Source: Verrucomicrobiota bacterium
Lineage (GTDB): Bacteria > Verrucomicrobiota > Verrucomicrobiia > Limisphaerales > PALSA-1396
Reading direction: 5' to 3'
NCBI GenBank assembly: GCA_016200005.1
Contig: JACQFP010000022.1
Location: 186,001 to 250,000 of the forward strand
DNA: 64,000 nucleotides
Made by a program: the position numbers and the translations under genes. The notes below the pieces were generated by a model. That model made no database searches. It saw only the letters and a program-made list of their open reading frames with translations, and had not been told where the DNA came from. Of the stretch, positions 9,785 to 19,030 are shown in pieces. Every line of letters starts with the position of its first letter. The stretch's first letter is position 1.

Positions 9785-11140
9785 TTATTTCGTCGCCGCC
9801 AGAGAGACAGAAATAATTTCCTTGTCGTTGCGGGCGTACATGCTGCGATTGGCAAAGGCGGGATGCGACCAGAGCACATCCCGACCGGCAGCGGTGTTGG
9901 TCGGTTCGAGCAGATGAGCACGGCTGATTTCCTCGTAACCTTTGGGACTGAGCTTGGCGATGATCAAATCTCCCTTTTCGTTGAAGAGGAAAAAGCGGTC
10001 GCCGTTTTTCACGAGGAAGGCGTTGGCCCAGCGCATTTCTTTTCCGTCCGGTGTTGTGGCTTTCAGGGTTTCCCACACGCGCTCACCGGTGTCGGCCTTC
10101 AAACAGCGCAGTTGACCGTAGCTGCACACGCCGTAGATGTAGCCGTCTTCCAGAAACGGCGTGCTCATTGTGGAATGGAGCGCATCCGTGTCCTTCTCGC
10201 TCACCTTCTTGCTGGCCCAAACTTCGGTGGCGGCCGGTTTGTTCGCATCCAACCGCAGCATGATCGAGCCGTTGTAAAAGCAGGTGAGGTAGAGCAGGTC
10301 GCCCATTTTTCGGGGCGTGGGGATGGTCATGCCGGAGCGGATCTTGCACGGATGTGACCAATAAACCATTCCGGTTTCCGGGTCTAACGAATTAACCGCT
10401 TCGGGATGCCAGACGACGAGCTGGCGTTTTCCGCCGGCTTCAAAAATCATTGGCGGACAATAGCCCGGCTCTTTGGCCGTGAGCGCGCGCCAGAGTTCCT
10501 TGCCGCTATCCTTGTCGAAGGCGACCGCTGTGCTGCCGTCGCCGCCAGCAAGACAGATCAGTTTGTTCCCGTCGAGCAACGGATGCGCGGAGAATCCCCA
10601 CATCGGTGTCGGGATGCCGTAGTCCTTTTTGAAATCGTGCGACCAAAGGGGTTTTCCCGAAATCGCATCGAGGCAAAACAAATGTCCTTCTGTGCCAAGC
10701 GTATAAACTTTTCCGCCGCCAATGACCGGTGTGGCGCGCGGCCCGGCGGGATAACTCACGGTGTAGGGACAATCGTATTTGTGCTGCCAAAGAATCTTCC
10801 CGTCGGCTTCGTTCAGACAGAGCGTCCGTTCCGTGCCAGGAATTGTGCCGCGATCAAACGGATTGGCTGGATTGCTTGCGCCCTCGGCGAGTTGTCGGTC
10901 GGTGAGGTAAACTTTTCCGTTGGCGACTGCTGGCCCGGCGTAACCAGCTCCGATCGGAGTCCGCCACCGCACCGGCGGACCGTCGGCTGGAAGCTTCTCC
11001 ATGATTCCAGTCTCGCGCCAAACTGCGTCGCGTTGTGGGCCAAGCCACTGCGGCCAATCATCCGCCAGCAGCGGATGAACGCAGAGAAAAACACCGATTA
11101 CCAAAGACGAGCCGAGAAGTGATTTCAAATTAGAGTGCAT
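9785..11140 (-). CDS. exported PQQ-type beta-propeller protein
   Basis: 451 residues with a Sec signal peptide ([19 protein letters not shown]) and a mature start [15 protein letters not shown], typical of the outer-membrane-biogenesis-protein-BamB/PQQ-like propellers abundant in Verrucomicrobia and Planctomycetes. Blade motifs are visible: [45 protein letters not shown]. The catalytic residues of true quinoprotein dehydrogenases are not evident, so a structural or binding role is more likely than alcohol oxidation. It is transcribed in the same direction as the sulfite-oxidase-like gene, 310 bases downstream of it. Confidence 0.85.
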   Translation of the reverse strand: MHSNLKSLLGSSLVIGVFLCVHPLLADDWPQWLGPQRDAVWRETGIMEKLPADGPPVRWRTPIGAGYAGPAVANGKVYLTDRQLAEGASNPANPFDRGTIPGTERTLCLNEADGKILWQHKYDCPYTVSYPAGPRATPVIGGGKVYTLGTEGHLFCLDAISGKPLWSHDFKKDYGIPTPMWGFSAHPLLDGNKLICLAGGDGSTAVAFDKDSGKELWRALTAKEPGYCPPMIFEAGGKRQLVVWHPEAVNSLDPETGMVYWSHPCKIRSGMTIPTPRKMGDLLYLTCFYNGSIMLRLDANKPAATEVWASKKVSEKDTDALHSTMSTPFLEDGYIYGVCSYGQLRCLKADTGERVWETLKATTPDGKEMRWANAFLVKNGDRFFLFNEKGDLIIAKLSPKGYEEISRAHLLEPTNTAAGRDVLWSHPAFANRSMYARNDKEIISVSLAATK

Positions 11141-11450
11141 GGATTTTGATGGTAGCAGTTCATTTTGTTTTCCTCCGACTTAGAGCGCTGAAATAGCATG
11201 ATTAAGAAACCGCCCTCACCCAGGCCCTCCCCCCCCAGGAGAGGGAGAATCATTTGCCGCCTTTTGCCGAGATTGACGCGATGAGTTGTTCGATGCGTTT
11301 TGCGGCGAACAGAGGCTCGGCGGAAGTGGCAAGGAAAACGTTGACATGTTCAAGACGTGTGCCCGCGCTCACCCTCTCCATGGGGGAGAGGGCCGGGGTG
11401 AGGGCGAGCGTTCTTCAAAACGTTCTGCATTGTTTGTTAGAAATCGAAAA
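11141..11450. other. 310-bp gap with two family B elements
   Basis: No gene. It contains a half or degraded element at 11213-11250 (CCCTCACCC ... GAGAGGGAGA) and a complete palindrome at 11367-11405 (CTCACCCTCTCC, a short loop, then GGAGAGGG...GGGTGAGGG). It separates two minus-strand genes and may add a hairpin to the transcript between them. Confidence 0.7.
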
Positions 11451-12602
11451 CTAAATCCTGATCTTGCGAGGGTGTTGTTGGTTCGCTTCCCAATAAGTCT
11501 TTTTCAATTTGATGGCGGGATCATCCGCCGGCGGTTGAACGCGACCCTCGGCATCAATGGCGCGGGAAACCAACGTGTGGTCGCCGGGTTCGGGCTTTTG
11601 CCAGTCATGCGACCAGAAAGTCCAGGCGTATTTAGCGCGCTGCCTTTTATCGAGTTGCACGGTAATCCAATTGCCGTCGTCAATCTTTAACTCCACCTTC
11701 GCGAGTGGCGTGCCGTCCGTCCACGCCGCGCCGCTGACGCGCAGGTTGGCGTCGGCCCGGCGCACCACGCGGGCGACGATGGATTTCACGTCGATCGGGC
11801 CGACGCTCGTTTCGCGCCAGATGGTGCGGCCATCCTTTTCTTCACCGCGAATGGTCACGTATTCGCGGGCCATGTATTTGCTCATGTAACGGCGGTCCAG
11901 AACTTCAACGCGTGTCAGCCATTTCACCCAAGCAATGCCGAACCAGCCCGGAACAATGAGGCGCAGCGGAGCGCCATGCTCTTTGGGGAGCGGTTGGCCG
12001 TTCATCTCGTAAGCCAGCAACACTTCGTCATTGAGCGCATTTCGCAAGGCGAGACTTCGCGCAAAGTTTTGCGAATAATCTTGCTCGCGAATCTTTTCGA
12101 CCTTTTCATCCGCGCCAAAGAAAACGACTTCGATGCCGCGCTTGTCCACACCGCATTCCGTCAAAAGTGGCGCCAGTGGCGTTCCCGTCCACCGAATGTT
12201 GGCGATGGCACCCATAAAGCCGGGATTCGAACTGTTCCCCGAACATTCCAAGGTCGCGATGATGCTCTTGCGTCGGCGCGATTTGATTTCGCTCAGCGAA
12301 AATGTCTTCGGTCGCTTTATCAGACCGCCGATTTCCAGACTCCATGCGTCCGTCTCAACCGGCGGCTGGCCGTAATGACTGACGGAAAAAGCCTGGACGT
12401 TGGGCGTGATCCAACTCGTGAGTTGTTCCCACTTCAACATCGGTCGCTTGGGATCAGCGGGCTGAACGTCAAGGAAGGGGATCAGCGTCTCAGCCACTTG
12501 CGGTTCGTCCGCTCCAAAGACCGACAGCGGGTTGTGCGCGAACCCCAGTGCTGCTGCGGCAACGCTGCTCTTGATCATTTCGCGACGGCTCAGGGAATTC
12601 AC
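11451..12602 (-). CDS. Tat-exported molybdopterin sulfite-oxidase-like oxidoreductase
   Basis: 383 residues. The N-terminus has a Tat signal (SRREMIKSSVAAAALGFA). The molybdopterin domain carries the conserved cysteine that would bind molybdenum (C120 in ATLECSGN), an RWTGTPLAPLL segment and GAPLRLIVPGWFG, all typical of the sulfite oxidase family. The C-terminal part (GAAWTDGTPLAKVELKIDDG ... YAWTFWSHDW) is the Mo-cofactor dimerisation domain. No haem domain is fused, so an external cytochrome would take the electrons. The likely reaction is oxidation of sulfite, or of a related substrate, in the periplasm; the exact substrate cannot be read from sequence. The start is fixed by the Tat motif. 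Confidence 0.88.
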   Translation of the reverse strand: MNSLSRREMIKSSVAAAALGFAHNPLSVFGADEPQVAETLIPFLDVQPADPKRPMLKWEQLTSWITPNVQAFSVSHYGQPPVETDAWSLEIGGLIKRPKTFSLSEIKSRRRKSIIATLECSGNSSNPGFMGAIANIRWTGTPLAPLLTECGVDKRGIEVVFFGADEKVEKIREQDYSQNFARSLALRNALNDEVLLAYEMNGQPLPKEHGAPLRLIVPGWFGIAWVKWLTRVEVLDRRYMSKYMAREYVTIRGEEKDGRTIWRETSVGPIDVKSIVARVVRRADANLRVSGAAWTDGTPLAKVELKIDDGNWITVQLDKRQRAKYAWTFWSHDWQKPEPGDHTLVSRAIDAEGRVQPPADDPAIKLKKTYWEANQQHPRKIRI

Positions 12603-12661
12603 GGCGCAATGATGTCGTTGAGCACTGGAGTGTCAAGCATCTGTCCGCCGGGATTCGTCGG

Positions 12662-13591
12662 CTATTTCATGCCGCCGGCGAGAATGGTTTGAAAATGCGG
12701 CGGCTGTTCTTCGCGGGCGACGACGCTGATTTCAATCTTTTTGAAACCAACGTCCTCCAGCCAGCGATGCAAATCGCCTTCCGCAAAGCCAAGCCAGCGA
12801 TCACCGTACAGTTCGCGTGCTTTGTCGAAGTTGTGTTTGAGCAGATCGAGAATCATGATCTGCCCGCCGCCGCGGAGAATCTTGTGCGCGCAACCTATCG
12901 CTTTGGCTGGATTGGCCGCATGATGCAACGCCTGGCTCAGGATCACCAGATCAACTGATTGCGGGTCGATGGGCGGGCTTTCGAGATCGCCCAATCTGAA
13001 TTCGAGATTCTTCAACCCGTTCTTCTTCGCCTTATTCGCGCCGAAGGTCACCATCTTCTCCGAGTTATCGACGGCGATTACTTTTTTTGCGCGACGGGCG
13101 AGGAGTTCGCTCAACAGACCTTCGCCTGAACCGAGGTCCGCCACGACAATCGGCGGCAGAATCCGCAAAAGCAAATGCCCGAAGGCCTCCCACGAGCGGC
13201 CCGGCCCGTAGCTCCGGTCGAACCGCCCGGCCACCTGGTTGAAATAGACCTGCGCCTGTTCGTTGCGCCGGGTGAGAATGCGTTTGAGGTCGAGTTGATC
13301 GGCGGAATGCTCGGACATTTCCCGGGCGCCGCGCACGGCCAGTTGAATGAACTCGCGTGCCACGCCATCGGCCCGTTCGTTCAACTTGTAAAAAGTTCGT
13401 TTACCGTCGCGTCGTGATTGCACCAAACCCGATTCCTGCAGCAGGCCGAGGTGCGTGGAAATGCGCGACTGGCCCAATCGCGTGATTTCCTGAAGCTCGT
13501 TGACGGAGAGTTCGTCGCGCTCCAGCAGCGCCATGATGCGCAATCGTGTGGGGTCGGAGAGGGCGCGAAGGGATTTCAGTGTGGAGGACAT
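12662..13591 (-). CDS. ArsR-family regulator fused to SAM-dependent methyltransferase domain (SahR-like)
   Basis: 309 residues from the ATG at 13591 (MSSTLKSLRALSDPTR); the upstream extension overlaps the preceding gene. Residues 1-90 are an ArsR winged helix (LSVNELQEITRLGQSRISTH). Residues 130-309 are a class I methyltransferase with VADLGSGEGLLSELLA (motif I), VIAVDNSEKM and VDLVILSQALHHA. This fusion is known from SahR, an S-adenosylhomocysteine-sensing repressor of methyl-cycle genes in Proteobacteria. Its position beside metK and ahcY supports that role: it would bind SAM or SAH in the second domain and adjust SAM synthesis. It appears to be the last gene of an operon starting at 14490, only four bases after the nucleotidyltransferase-like gene. 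An arsenite role is unlikely, as no Cys pair is seen. Confidence 0.82.
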   Translation of the reverse strand: MSSTLKSLRALSDPTRLRIMALLERDELSVNELQEITRLGQSRISTHLGLLQESGLVQSRRDGKRTFYKLNERADGVAREFIQLAVRGAREMSEHSADQLDLKRILTRRNEQAQVYFNQVAGRFDRSYGPGRSWEAFGHLLLRILPPIVVADLGSGEGLLSELLARRAKKVIAVDNSEKMVTFGANKAKKNGLKNLEFRLGDLESPPIDPQSVDLVILSQALHHAANPAKAIGCAHKILRGGGQIMILDLLKHNFDKARELYGDRWLGFAEGDLHRWLEDVGFKKIEISVVAREEQPPHFQTILAGGMK

Positions 13592-13595
13592 GGTG

Positions 13596-14159
13596 TCAGT
13601 TTTTGTTTCGCGCGGTTCGCCGTTGCGTCCGCATTTCGGAAACAAGTTGCTCCAGCAACCCGGTCAATTCCTTTTGCCTGGACGATGACACGGACAAGTC
13701 ATGGATCCGTCCGCGCACGACCTTGGGTTTGACCAGTTTGTGTTTCAGCATTGCGCGCAAGAAAAGCTGGTCCTTATTGCGCCAGGCCACGAGCTTACTC
13801 ACAAATAAATCGTGCGGCTCCAGACACCACGCCGTTACCCCGCCGGTACGAGGCGTTCGGAATGGAATCAATCGTTCCATCCAGCCATCGGGCAGCGTGG
13901 CTAATCCGGGGTCAACACAGTCGAGATAAACTCCGTGCTTCCGATAAAATCGTGAACCGCGCCCCAATTGCTGACGCAGGAGACTCCACGTCTGCGGATG
14001 GCGTCGGGGATATAGATCGGCTTCGAGAGTCTTTGGAAATTCGCGTGGGATGCGCCGACAGACCGCGCGAAGCGATTGGCTTCCAAACAGAAAAAAATCC
14101 CGCTCACGCGCAACCGCCCCAGCTTCGCGCAACATGAGTTCCAGTTTACTTTTCGTCAT
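13596..14159 (-). CDS. DUF6036-like nucleotidyltransferase, possible toxin
   Basis: 187 residues. The segments FFLFGSQSLRAV and TLEADLYPR match the glycine-serine and acidic motifs of small nucleotidyltransferase-fold proteins of the DUF6036/AbiEii kind; HDLFVSKLVAWRNKD later is also typical. Such proteins are often toxins that modify tRNA or other targets, paired with a small upstream gene. Here the start overlaps the end of the 114-residue gene by 14 bases, suggesting translational coupling, and the stop lies four bases before the ArsR-methyltransferase start. The toxin role is inference from layout. If the fold is right, only a reduced acidic set (E-x-D) is visible. Confidence 0.6.
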   Translation of the reverse strand: MTKSKLELMLREAGAVARERDFFLFGSQSLRAVCRRIPREFPKTLEADLYPRRHPQTWSLLRQQLGRGSRFYRKHGVYLDCVDPGLATLPDGWMERLIPFRTPRTGGVTAWCLEPHDLFVSKLVAWRNKDQLFLRAMLKHKLVKPKVVRGRIHDLSVSSSRQKELTGLLEQLVSEMRTQRRTARNKN

Positions 14160-14490
14160 ATCGCGCCCATATCGCCTTACGCTCCCGTTCCGTCAGAATT
14201 CCGCAGAAAGGAGAAGATTGGCGCAGGCGATTCCCCTCCTCGTCCGGACGCGTCATGATGCGTAACACTGTGCTCCGGTCATACTCACGGAGGATTTGCT
14301 TCCATTCGCGCAACGATTGTGGACAGGCTCGATTCATCCGCTCCCAATGGGCAATGTTGCGGCGGGCGCGTTCGAAGAATTTAGGATCGCGGCGAATCTT
14401 GCGGGCCATCGCGCGGTGCAATGCCAAGTCCACCAGATCAATCCACTGGTGACTGCAGACTGGAGGCTGTTTTTGCTTGGCCTTTTGCAT
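14146..14490 (-). CDS. small protein upstream of nucleotidyltransferase, possible antitoxin
   Basis: 114 residues, strongly basic in the first half (ALHRAMARKIRRDPKFFERARRN cut into two short segments: ALHRAMARKIRR and DPKFFERARRN). The C-terminus (NRLRQSSPFCGILTERERK) resembles proteins encoded next to DUF6036 genes. No DNA-binding fold can be named. As first gene of the run 14490-12662 it shares the promoter region with the divergent metK. An antitoxin role is suggested only by the 14-base overlap with the next gene. Confidence 0.55.
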   Translation of the reverse strand: MQKAKQKQPPVCSHQWIDLVDLALHRAMARKIRRDPKFFERARRNIAHWERMNRACPQSLREWKQILREYDRSTVLRIMTRPDEEGNRLRQSSPFCGILTERERKAIWARYDEK

Positions 14491-14573
14491 AAAATGACGT
14501 TGCCAGAGATACTTTGTTTTCTCAAGCCCGCAACCGTTGGCCCAACTTCACCCAACTTTTCTTCAGAAACCAG

Positions 14574-14619
14574 TTGACGCGCTTGCAAAGTGTTATATCA
14601 TCCCATCTTGATACGTCAA
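14574..14619 (+). promoter_or_regulatory. metK promoter with palindromic operator candidate
   Basis: TTGACG (14574-14579), a 16-base spacer and TATCAT (14596-14601) form a sigma-70-type promoter with one mismatch in each box. The near-palindrome TTGATACGTCAA (14608-14619) covers the expected transcription start, a classic place for a repressor. The adjacent ArsR-methyltransferase is the natural candidate. The ATG of metK is 16 bases further on. Confidence 0.6.
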
Positions 14620-14635
14620 TATGACATTTTAACAC

Positions 14636-15895
14636 ATGAGTAAAAACTACATCTTCTCCTCGGAGTCCGTCGGCGAAGGCCATCCGGACAAAGTATGCGA
14701 CACCATTTCTGACGCCGTGCTGGACGCGTGCCTCGCGCAGGACCCGCACAGCCGGGTGGCCTGTGAAACGTACGCCAAAAGCAATCTCGTCGTGGTCGGC
14801 GGCGAAATCACCACCAAGGCCAGGCTCGACTTCAATGCCATCGCCCGCCAGGCCATCCGCGACATCGGTTACACGCATGAGGATGATGTTTTCCACGCTG
14901 ACCGCGTGCTCATTCTCAACGCCATCACTTCCCAAAGCGCGGACATCGCTCAAGGCGTGGATGCGCGCAAAGCCAAAGGCAAGGAAACCGCCGAACAAGG
15001 CGCCGGGGACCAGGGTTTGATGTTTGGTTATGCTTGCAATGAAACCCCTGAACTCATGCCTGCGCCGATCATGTATGCGCATCAACTCGGTCGTGCGCTG
15101 ACGAAGATCCGCAAGAACGGCAAGGTGAAATGGCTTCGTCCCGATGCCAAGAGCCAGGTGTCGGTTCGCTATGTCAATGATCAACCGGTGGCCATCACCA
15201 ATGTCGTCATCTCCACGCAACACAGCGCGGACGTGGACCACGCCACGATCAAGGAATTCTGCATCGAGGAAGTCGTCAAGAAGACGCTACCGAGAAATTT
15301 GCTGACGAAGGAGACCAAATACCTGATCAATCCCACCGGTCGCTTCGTCGTCGGCGGGCCTCAGGGCGACACCGGTTTGACCGGCCGCAAAATCATCGTG
15401 GACAGCTACGGCGGCATGGGCCGTCACGGCGGTGGCGCGTTCAGCGGGAAGGACCCCAGCAAGGTGGATCGCAGCGCCGCCTACATGGGCCGTTACGTGG
15501 CCAAGAACATCGTGGCCGCTGGACTCGCCACGAGCGCGGAAATTCAATTCGCTTACGCCATCGGCTATCCCGAACCGGTTTCCGTTTGTATCAACACGTT
15601 TGGAACGGGTGTGGTGAGCGACGAGGCAATAGAGAAGGCGGTGCTGGAGATTTTCAGCTTCAAGCCGGCGGCCATCATCAAGCAACTGAACCTGCTCCGC
15701 CCGATTTATTCCAAGACGACCAACTATGGCCATTTTGGAAAAGTGGACGACACCGACAGCATCACTTGGGAAAAAACGGACAAAACCGATGCGCTCCGAA
15801 AAGCAGTCACCCAAAACAAATCTCCCGTCGTCGCCGCCACTTTGAAACGAGCAGCCGCGCTCGTCTCGACTTCAAGCGCGCAAGCCTCCGCCTAA
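14636..15895 (+). CDS. metK: S-adenosylmethionine synthetase
   Basis: 419 residues. It makes S-adenosylmethionine from methionine and ATP in the cytoplasm. Signatures are the N-terminal [13 protein letters not shown] (ATP-binding His), [15 protein letters not shown] (a MAT signature), [19 protein letters not shown], and the glycine-rich [16 protein letters not shown] near residue 265. The length fits the family, with a short Ala/Ser-rich tail. The start is the only sensible ATG and sits just after a good promoter. ahcY follows after 33 bases, which contain heptamer repeats, so the two are probably cotranscribed. DNA methyltransferases lie downstream in the island and would use the product. 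Confidence 0.97.
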   Translation: MSKNYIFSSESVGEGHPDKVCDTISDAVLDACLAQDPHSRVACETYAKSNLVVVGGEITTKARLDFNAIARQAIRDIGYTHEDDVFHADRVLILNAITSQSADIAQGVDARKAKGKETAEQGAGDQGLMFGYACNETPELMPAPIMYAHQLGRALTKIRKNGKVKWLRPDAKSQVSVRYVNDQPVAITNVVISTQHSADVDHATIKEFCIEEVVKKTLPRNLLTKETKYLINPTGRFVVGGPQGDTGLTGRKIIVDSYGGMGRHGGGAFSGKDPSKVDRSAAYMGRYVAKNIVAAGLATSAEIQFAYAIGYPEPVSVCINTFGTGVVSDEAIEKAVLEIFSFKPAAIIKQLNLLRPIYSKTTNYGHFGKVDDTDSITWEKTDKTDALRKAVTQNKSPVVAATLKRAAALVSTSSAQASA

Positions 15896-15922
15896 CTCTC
15901 AACACTCAACTTTCAACTCTCA
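15896..15922 (+). repeat. heptanucleotide repeat (CTCAACT type) between metK and ahcY
   Basis: Four degenerate copies of the heptamer fill most of the 33-base gap between the two methyl-cycle genes. Confidence 0.75.
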
Positions 15923-15928
15923 ACCAAA

Positions 15929-17224
15929 ATGGCAGCAATCAAACTTTCTCCCGCACGTCGCACCTTAACCAAAGCACCCGCCAAAAACGGCAATGGCGCG
16001 AGCAAACACGACTTCGCCGTCCGCGACCTCTCGCTCGCCGAGTGGGGACGCAAAACCATTGAGGTTTGCCAGCACGAGATGCCCGGCCTCATGTCCATCC
16101 GCAAAAAGTATGGCGTGAGCAAGCCGCTCAAGGGCGTCCGCGTCACCGGCTCGTTGCACATGACCATCGAGACGGCGATCCTCATCGAGACGCTTATTGA
16201 ACTCGGCGCGTCGGTGCGTTGGGCGAGCTGCAACATCTTCTCCACGCAAGATCACGCCGCCGCCGCTGTTGCCAAGGCCGGTATTCCTGTCTTCGCGCAC
16301 AAAGGCGAATCGCTCGAAGAGTATTGGGACTTCACCCTCGCCGCCCTCACGCATCCGGGCAACAAAGGACCGCAACTCATCGTGGACGATGGCGGCGACG
16401 CCACGCTCCTAATCCACAAAGGCTACGAACTCGAAAACGGCGACACCTGGGTCAACACGCCGAGCGACAACCACGAAGTCGCCGTCATCAAGGCGCTGTT
16501 GAAGAAGGTCGCAAAGGAACGCCCCGGTTTCTGGCACGAAGTCGTGAAGGACTGGAAAGGTGTTTCCGAAGAAACGACCACCGGCGTGCATCGCCTTTAC
16601 CAGATGTTGGAGCAGGGCAAACTTCTCGTGCCCGCCATCAACGTCAACGACTCCGTCACCAAATCCAAGTTCGACAACCTCTACGGCTGCCGCGAATCGC
16701 TCGCCGACGGCATCAAGCGCGCCACCGACGTGATGATCGCCGGCAAAGTCGCGGTCGTCGCGGGCTACGGCGACGTCGGCAAGGGCTGCGCCCATTCGCT
16801 CCGCGGATTCGGCGCGCGCGTGATCGTCACCGAGATTGACCCCATCAACGCGCTGCAAGCCGCGATGGAAGGTTTCGAAGTCACCACGCTCGAAGACACG
16901 CTCGGCATCGGCGACATCTACGTGACGACCACCGGCAATTGCGACGTCATCACACTCGACCACATCCTCAAGATGAAGGACCAGGCCATCGTTTGTAACA
17001 TCGGCCACTTCGACAACGAGATTCAGGTGGACAAGCTCAACACGTTGAAAGGCGTGAAGAACAAAATCGGTGTCTATCGTCTGCCCAAGAAACTGGACGA
17101 AGAAGTCGCGCGCCTGCACCTGGATCGCATCGGCGTGAAGCTGACCAAGCTCACGAAGAAACAAGCCGACTACCTCGGCGTGCCGCCCGAAGGGCCTTAC
17201 AAGCCGGAGCACTATCGGTATTGA
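15929..17224 (+). CDS. ahcY: S-adenosylhomocysteine hydrolase with internal deletion
   Basis: 431 residues. The family splits S-adenosylhomocysteine into adenosine and homocysteine. Clear motifs are [52 protein letters not shown], the NAD-binding [15 protein letters not shown] (about residue 275) and the C-terminal lysine and tyrosine tail KPEHYRY. After [18 protein letters not shown] and GVKNK, however, the protein jumps directly to [12 protein letters not shown]. The roughly 60 residues found here in other family members (from INIKPQVD through the GHPSFVMSNSFTNQ motif) are absent. That segment contacts adenosine and NAD, so this copy may be inactive. Total length looks normal only because bacterial enzymes carry an extra insertion earlier. 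A fragment with the missing SNSFTNQ region lies at 23036. Confidence 0.9.
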   Translation: MAAIKLSPARRTLTKAPAKNGNGASKHDFAVRDLSLAEWGRKTIEVCQHEMPGLMSIRKKYGVSKPLKGVRVTGSLHMTIETAILIETLIELGASVRWASCNIFSTQDHAAAAVAKAGIPVFAHKGESLEEYWDFTLAALTHPGNKGPQLIVDDGGDATLLIHKGYELENGDTWVNTPSDNHEVAVIKALLKKVAKERPGFWHEVVKDWKGVSEETTTGVHRLYQMLEQGKLLVPAINVNDSVTKSKFDNLYGCRESLADGIKRATDVMIAGKVAVVAGYGDVGKGCAHSLRGFGARVIVTEIDPINALQAAMEGFEVTTLEDTLGIGDIYVTTTGNCDVITLDHILKMKDQAIVCNIGHFDNEIQVDKLNTLKGVKNKIGVYRLPKKLDEEVARLHLDRIGVKLTKLTKKQADYLGVPPEGPYKPEHYRY

Positions 17225-17251
17225 GCGCTAGTCAAATCTCAAAACACGAAA

Positions 17252-17283
17252 GGCGAACGGGAAACCGTTCGCCATTTTCATTT
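17252..17283. terminator. ahcY terminator hairpin (copy 1)
   Basis: GGCGAACGG-GAAA-CCGTTCGCC, followed by ATTTTCATTT. On the other strand the hairpin is followed by TTTCGTGTTTT, so it may also end the convergent gene whose stop is at 17282. Similar hairpins follow both ahcY fragments. Confidence 0.88.
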
Positions 17284-18922
17284 AAGAATTGTCCTTCAAC
17301 ACATTCACCTTCAGCCATTCGATGAACTCCACAGCACCCGCAAAGATTTTCATCGAAGCGTCCACAACTGGCAACCCCTTCAGTCCGGCACGTTTCAAAA
17401 CGACTTCGTATTCGCTGCTCTTCCGATGAGCACTTCCTTTTGACCGGAGTTCCTGTAGCACGCGAAGCGGTCTGATTCGCAGGTCAGCATCACCGTATCC
17501 GGCCTCAATAAAGAACTGTTGCAAGCGATTCAGGCCACCGGGATTCGGGGCTTGCGCTCGAAGTGTCCCCTTGATTTTGTCTTCGTTCAGGGAATCGTTC
17601 AGCAGCTTCGCCAGAAGACCGTTTTGTTGATCGAACTCAGACTGACTTTCGTCAAGGCAAACGTGGACTTGAGCAAAAACATAACGATCCTCCTCCTCGG
17701 GTTCTCGCCACAACGGCCAACCGTATGCTTTTTGCCAAAGGTTGTTCACCATTGGATACAAATGTTTCAATTTCAAATCGGGCATCGTCGGATTTGCAAA
17801 CCACGCCTTGATGTTGCGGCTGTAGAAGGTTTTGCTTACACCGCCGTCCGGAGCGACGTTGAAGGAACGCCAATGCAAGCGTTCAACTCCTGGAAGGTCT
17901 AGTCCGAGGTCTTTGAGGAAAACGATGACATACTTGGGATGATCATTGTCGATTCTCAAACCCCAAAGACCTCCACATCGGAGATATCCATCTTCGACAG
18001 AAAACTTGGTCGGCTCAGCGAAATACCGTGCCAAGACCCCTCGTCGGAAAAATACAGGTTGCAAGGCATGCCGCGCGTCTTTGTCAGCAGCCTTCGGATC
18101 AGAGGTTTGCGTGATGGCCGCACCTTGTTTGTTATATCCGACGATGAACGAAGGATAAGCTGAATGGTCCTCCTCGTAAGGGTCACGATATTCAACGGGA
18201 CCGGGGCACAAAATGAGGGCCTTTCCAATTACTCGCGAGATGCACTTGCATTGATCGTCATGATGCCGGTCTTCATTTGCACTGAGATGCCAATGAAAAG
18301 TCGCGCCACGCCGTTCACTTCCAACTGACTTTAGACCGAGTTCGCTGAGGGAATACTGACACCAGTATGCACCGTCCCATTGCATAGCGAGATGCATCTG
18401 CTTTGCACGGAGAAAATCGACCAGAAAACGTAAATGAACCTCAACGCGTCCGTTGGCAACTCGAACCACCTCGTGTTCGACCCCATGAATATCAGAATGG
18501 AGAAAAACTCCACGTGCGGTGTCTTGGTAAAGATTGTGAAACAACCTAAACTCTTCAGCGATTTCAATCGTCGGCGATCTCAACCCCCAGAAATGACGTG
18601 CGTGAACCAAGGGTTGTGCGCCAGTTTCATTACCATCAGGCAGGTACGAGATTTCGCGCACTTTTTCTCCTGTTCGCCAATGCTCAACGCATTGTACCTG
18701 CGGATTAAAGTCAGACGCACGATAATCCCAACTCAACTCTTTGAGGAATCGCTCGTCACCAATCAGCGGCAACAGAAAGCAAAAAGTGTGAAAACCATTT
18801 TTGACATCTTCGCTCGAATAGACGCAGACAAATGCGGACGCCGTTGGGTTCTCAATAACCCTAATCTGCCGTAGCTGGAGTAATCGTTCGATTTCCTGTT
18901 GTTTAGTGGCCTCGTCCATCAA
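17282..18922 (-). CDS. uncharacterised 546-residue island protein
   Basis: I do not recognise this protein. It is soluble, with no signal peptide, transmembrane segment or nucleotide-binding motif. It is rich in aromatic residues and has many Trp and His (MQWDGAYWCQYSLSELG, FHWHLSANEDRHHDDQ). The last 110 residues (LLAKLLNDSLNEDKIKG ... GLNRLQQFFIEAGYGD ... VVLKRAGLKGLPVVDA) look like a separate helical domain. It is the first gene inside the island that begins after the ahcY terminator and is divergent from the DNA methyltransferase at 19031 (108 bases apart). The company suggests a defence or DNA-processing role, but nothing in the sequence proves it. Either of two adjacent ATGs may start it. 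Confidence 0.75.
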   Translation of the reverse strand: MMDEATKQQEIERLLQLRQIRVIENPTASAFVCVYSSEDVKNGFHTFCFLLPLIGDERFLKELSWDYRASDFNPQVQCVEHWRTGEKVREISYLPDGNETGAQPLVHARHFWGLRSPTIEIAEEFRLFHNLYQDTARGVFLHSDIHGVEHEVVRVANGRVEVHLRFLVDFLRAKQMHLAMQWDGAYWCQYSLSELGLKSVGSERRGATFHWHLSANEDRHHDDQCKCISRVIGKALILCPGPVEYRDPYEEDHSAYPSFIVGYNKQGAAITQTSDPKAADKDARHALQPVFFRRGVLARYFAEPTKFSVEDGYLRCGGLWGLRIDNDHPKYVIVFLKDLGLDLPGVERLHWRSFNVAPDGGVSKTFYSRNIKAWFANPTMPDLKLKHLYPMVNNLWQKAYGWPLWREPEEEDRYVFAQVHVCLDESQSEFDQQNGLLAKLLNDSLNEDKIKGTLRAQAPNPGGLNRLQQFFIEAGYGDADLRIRPLRVLQELRSKGSAHRKSSEYEVVLKRAGLKGLPVVDASMKIFAGAVEFIEWLKVNVLKDNS

Positions 18923-19030
18923 GACTTAAGTTCGGGCAGTCGGTGCAGAACTGCAAGGGGATTGCATGTCGCTTGCCCCACAATCCAGATTCAGCTTGGC
19001 CGAATTCGCCCTGCGTTGTAGCGTTGCGTC

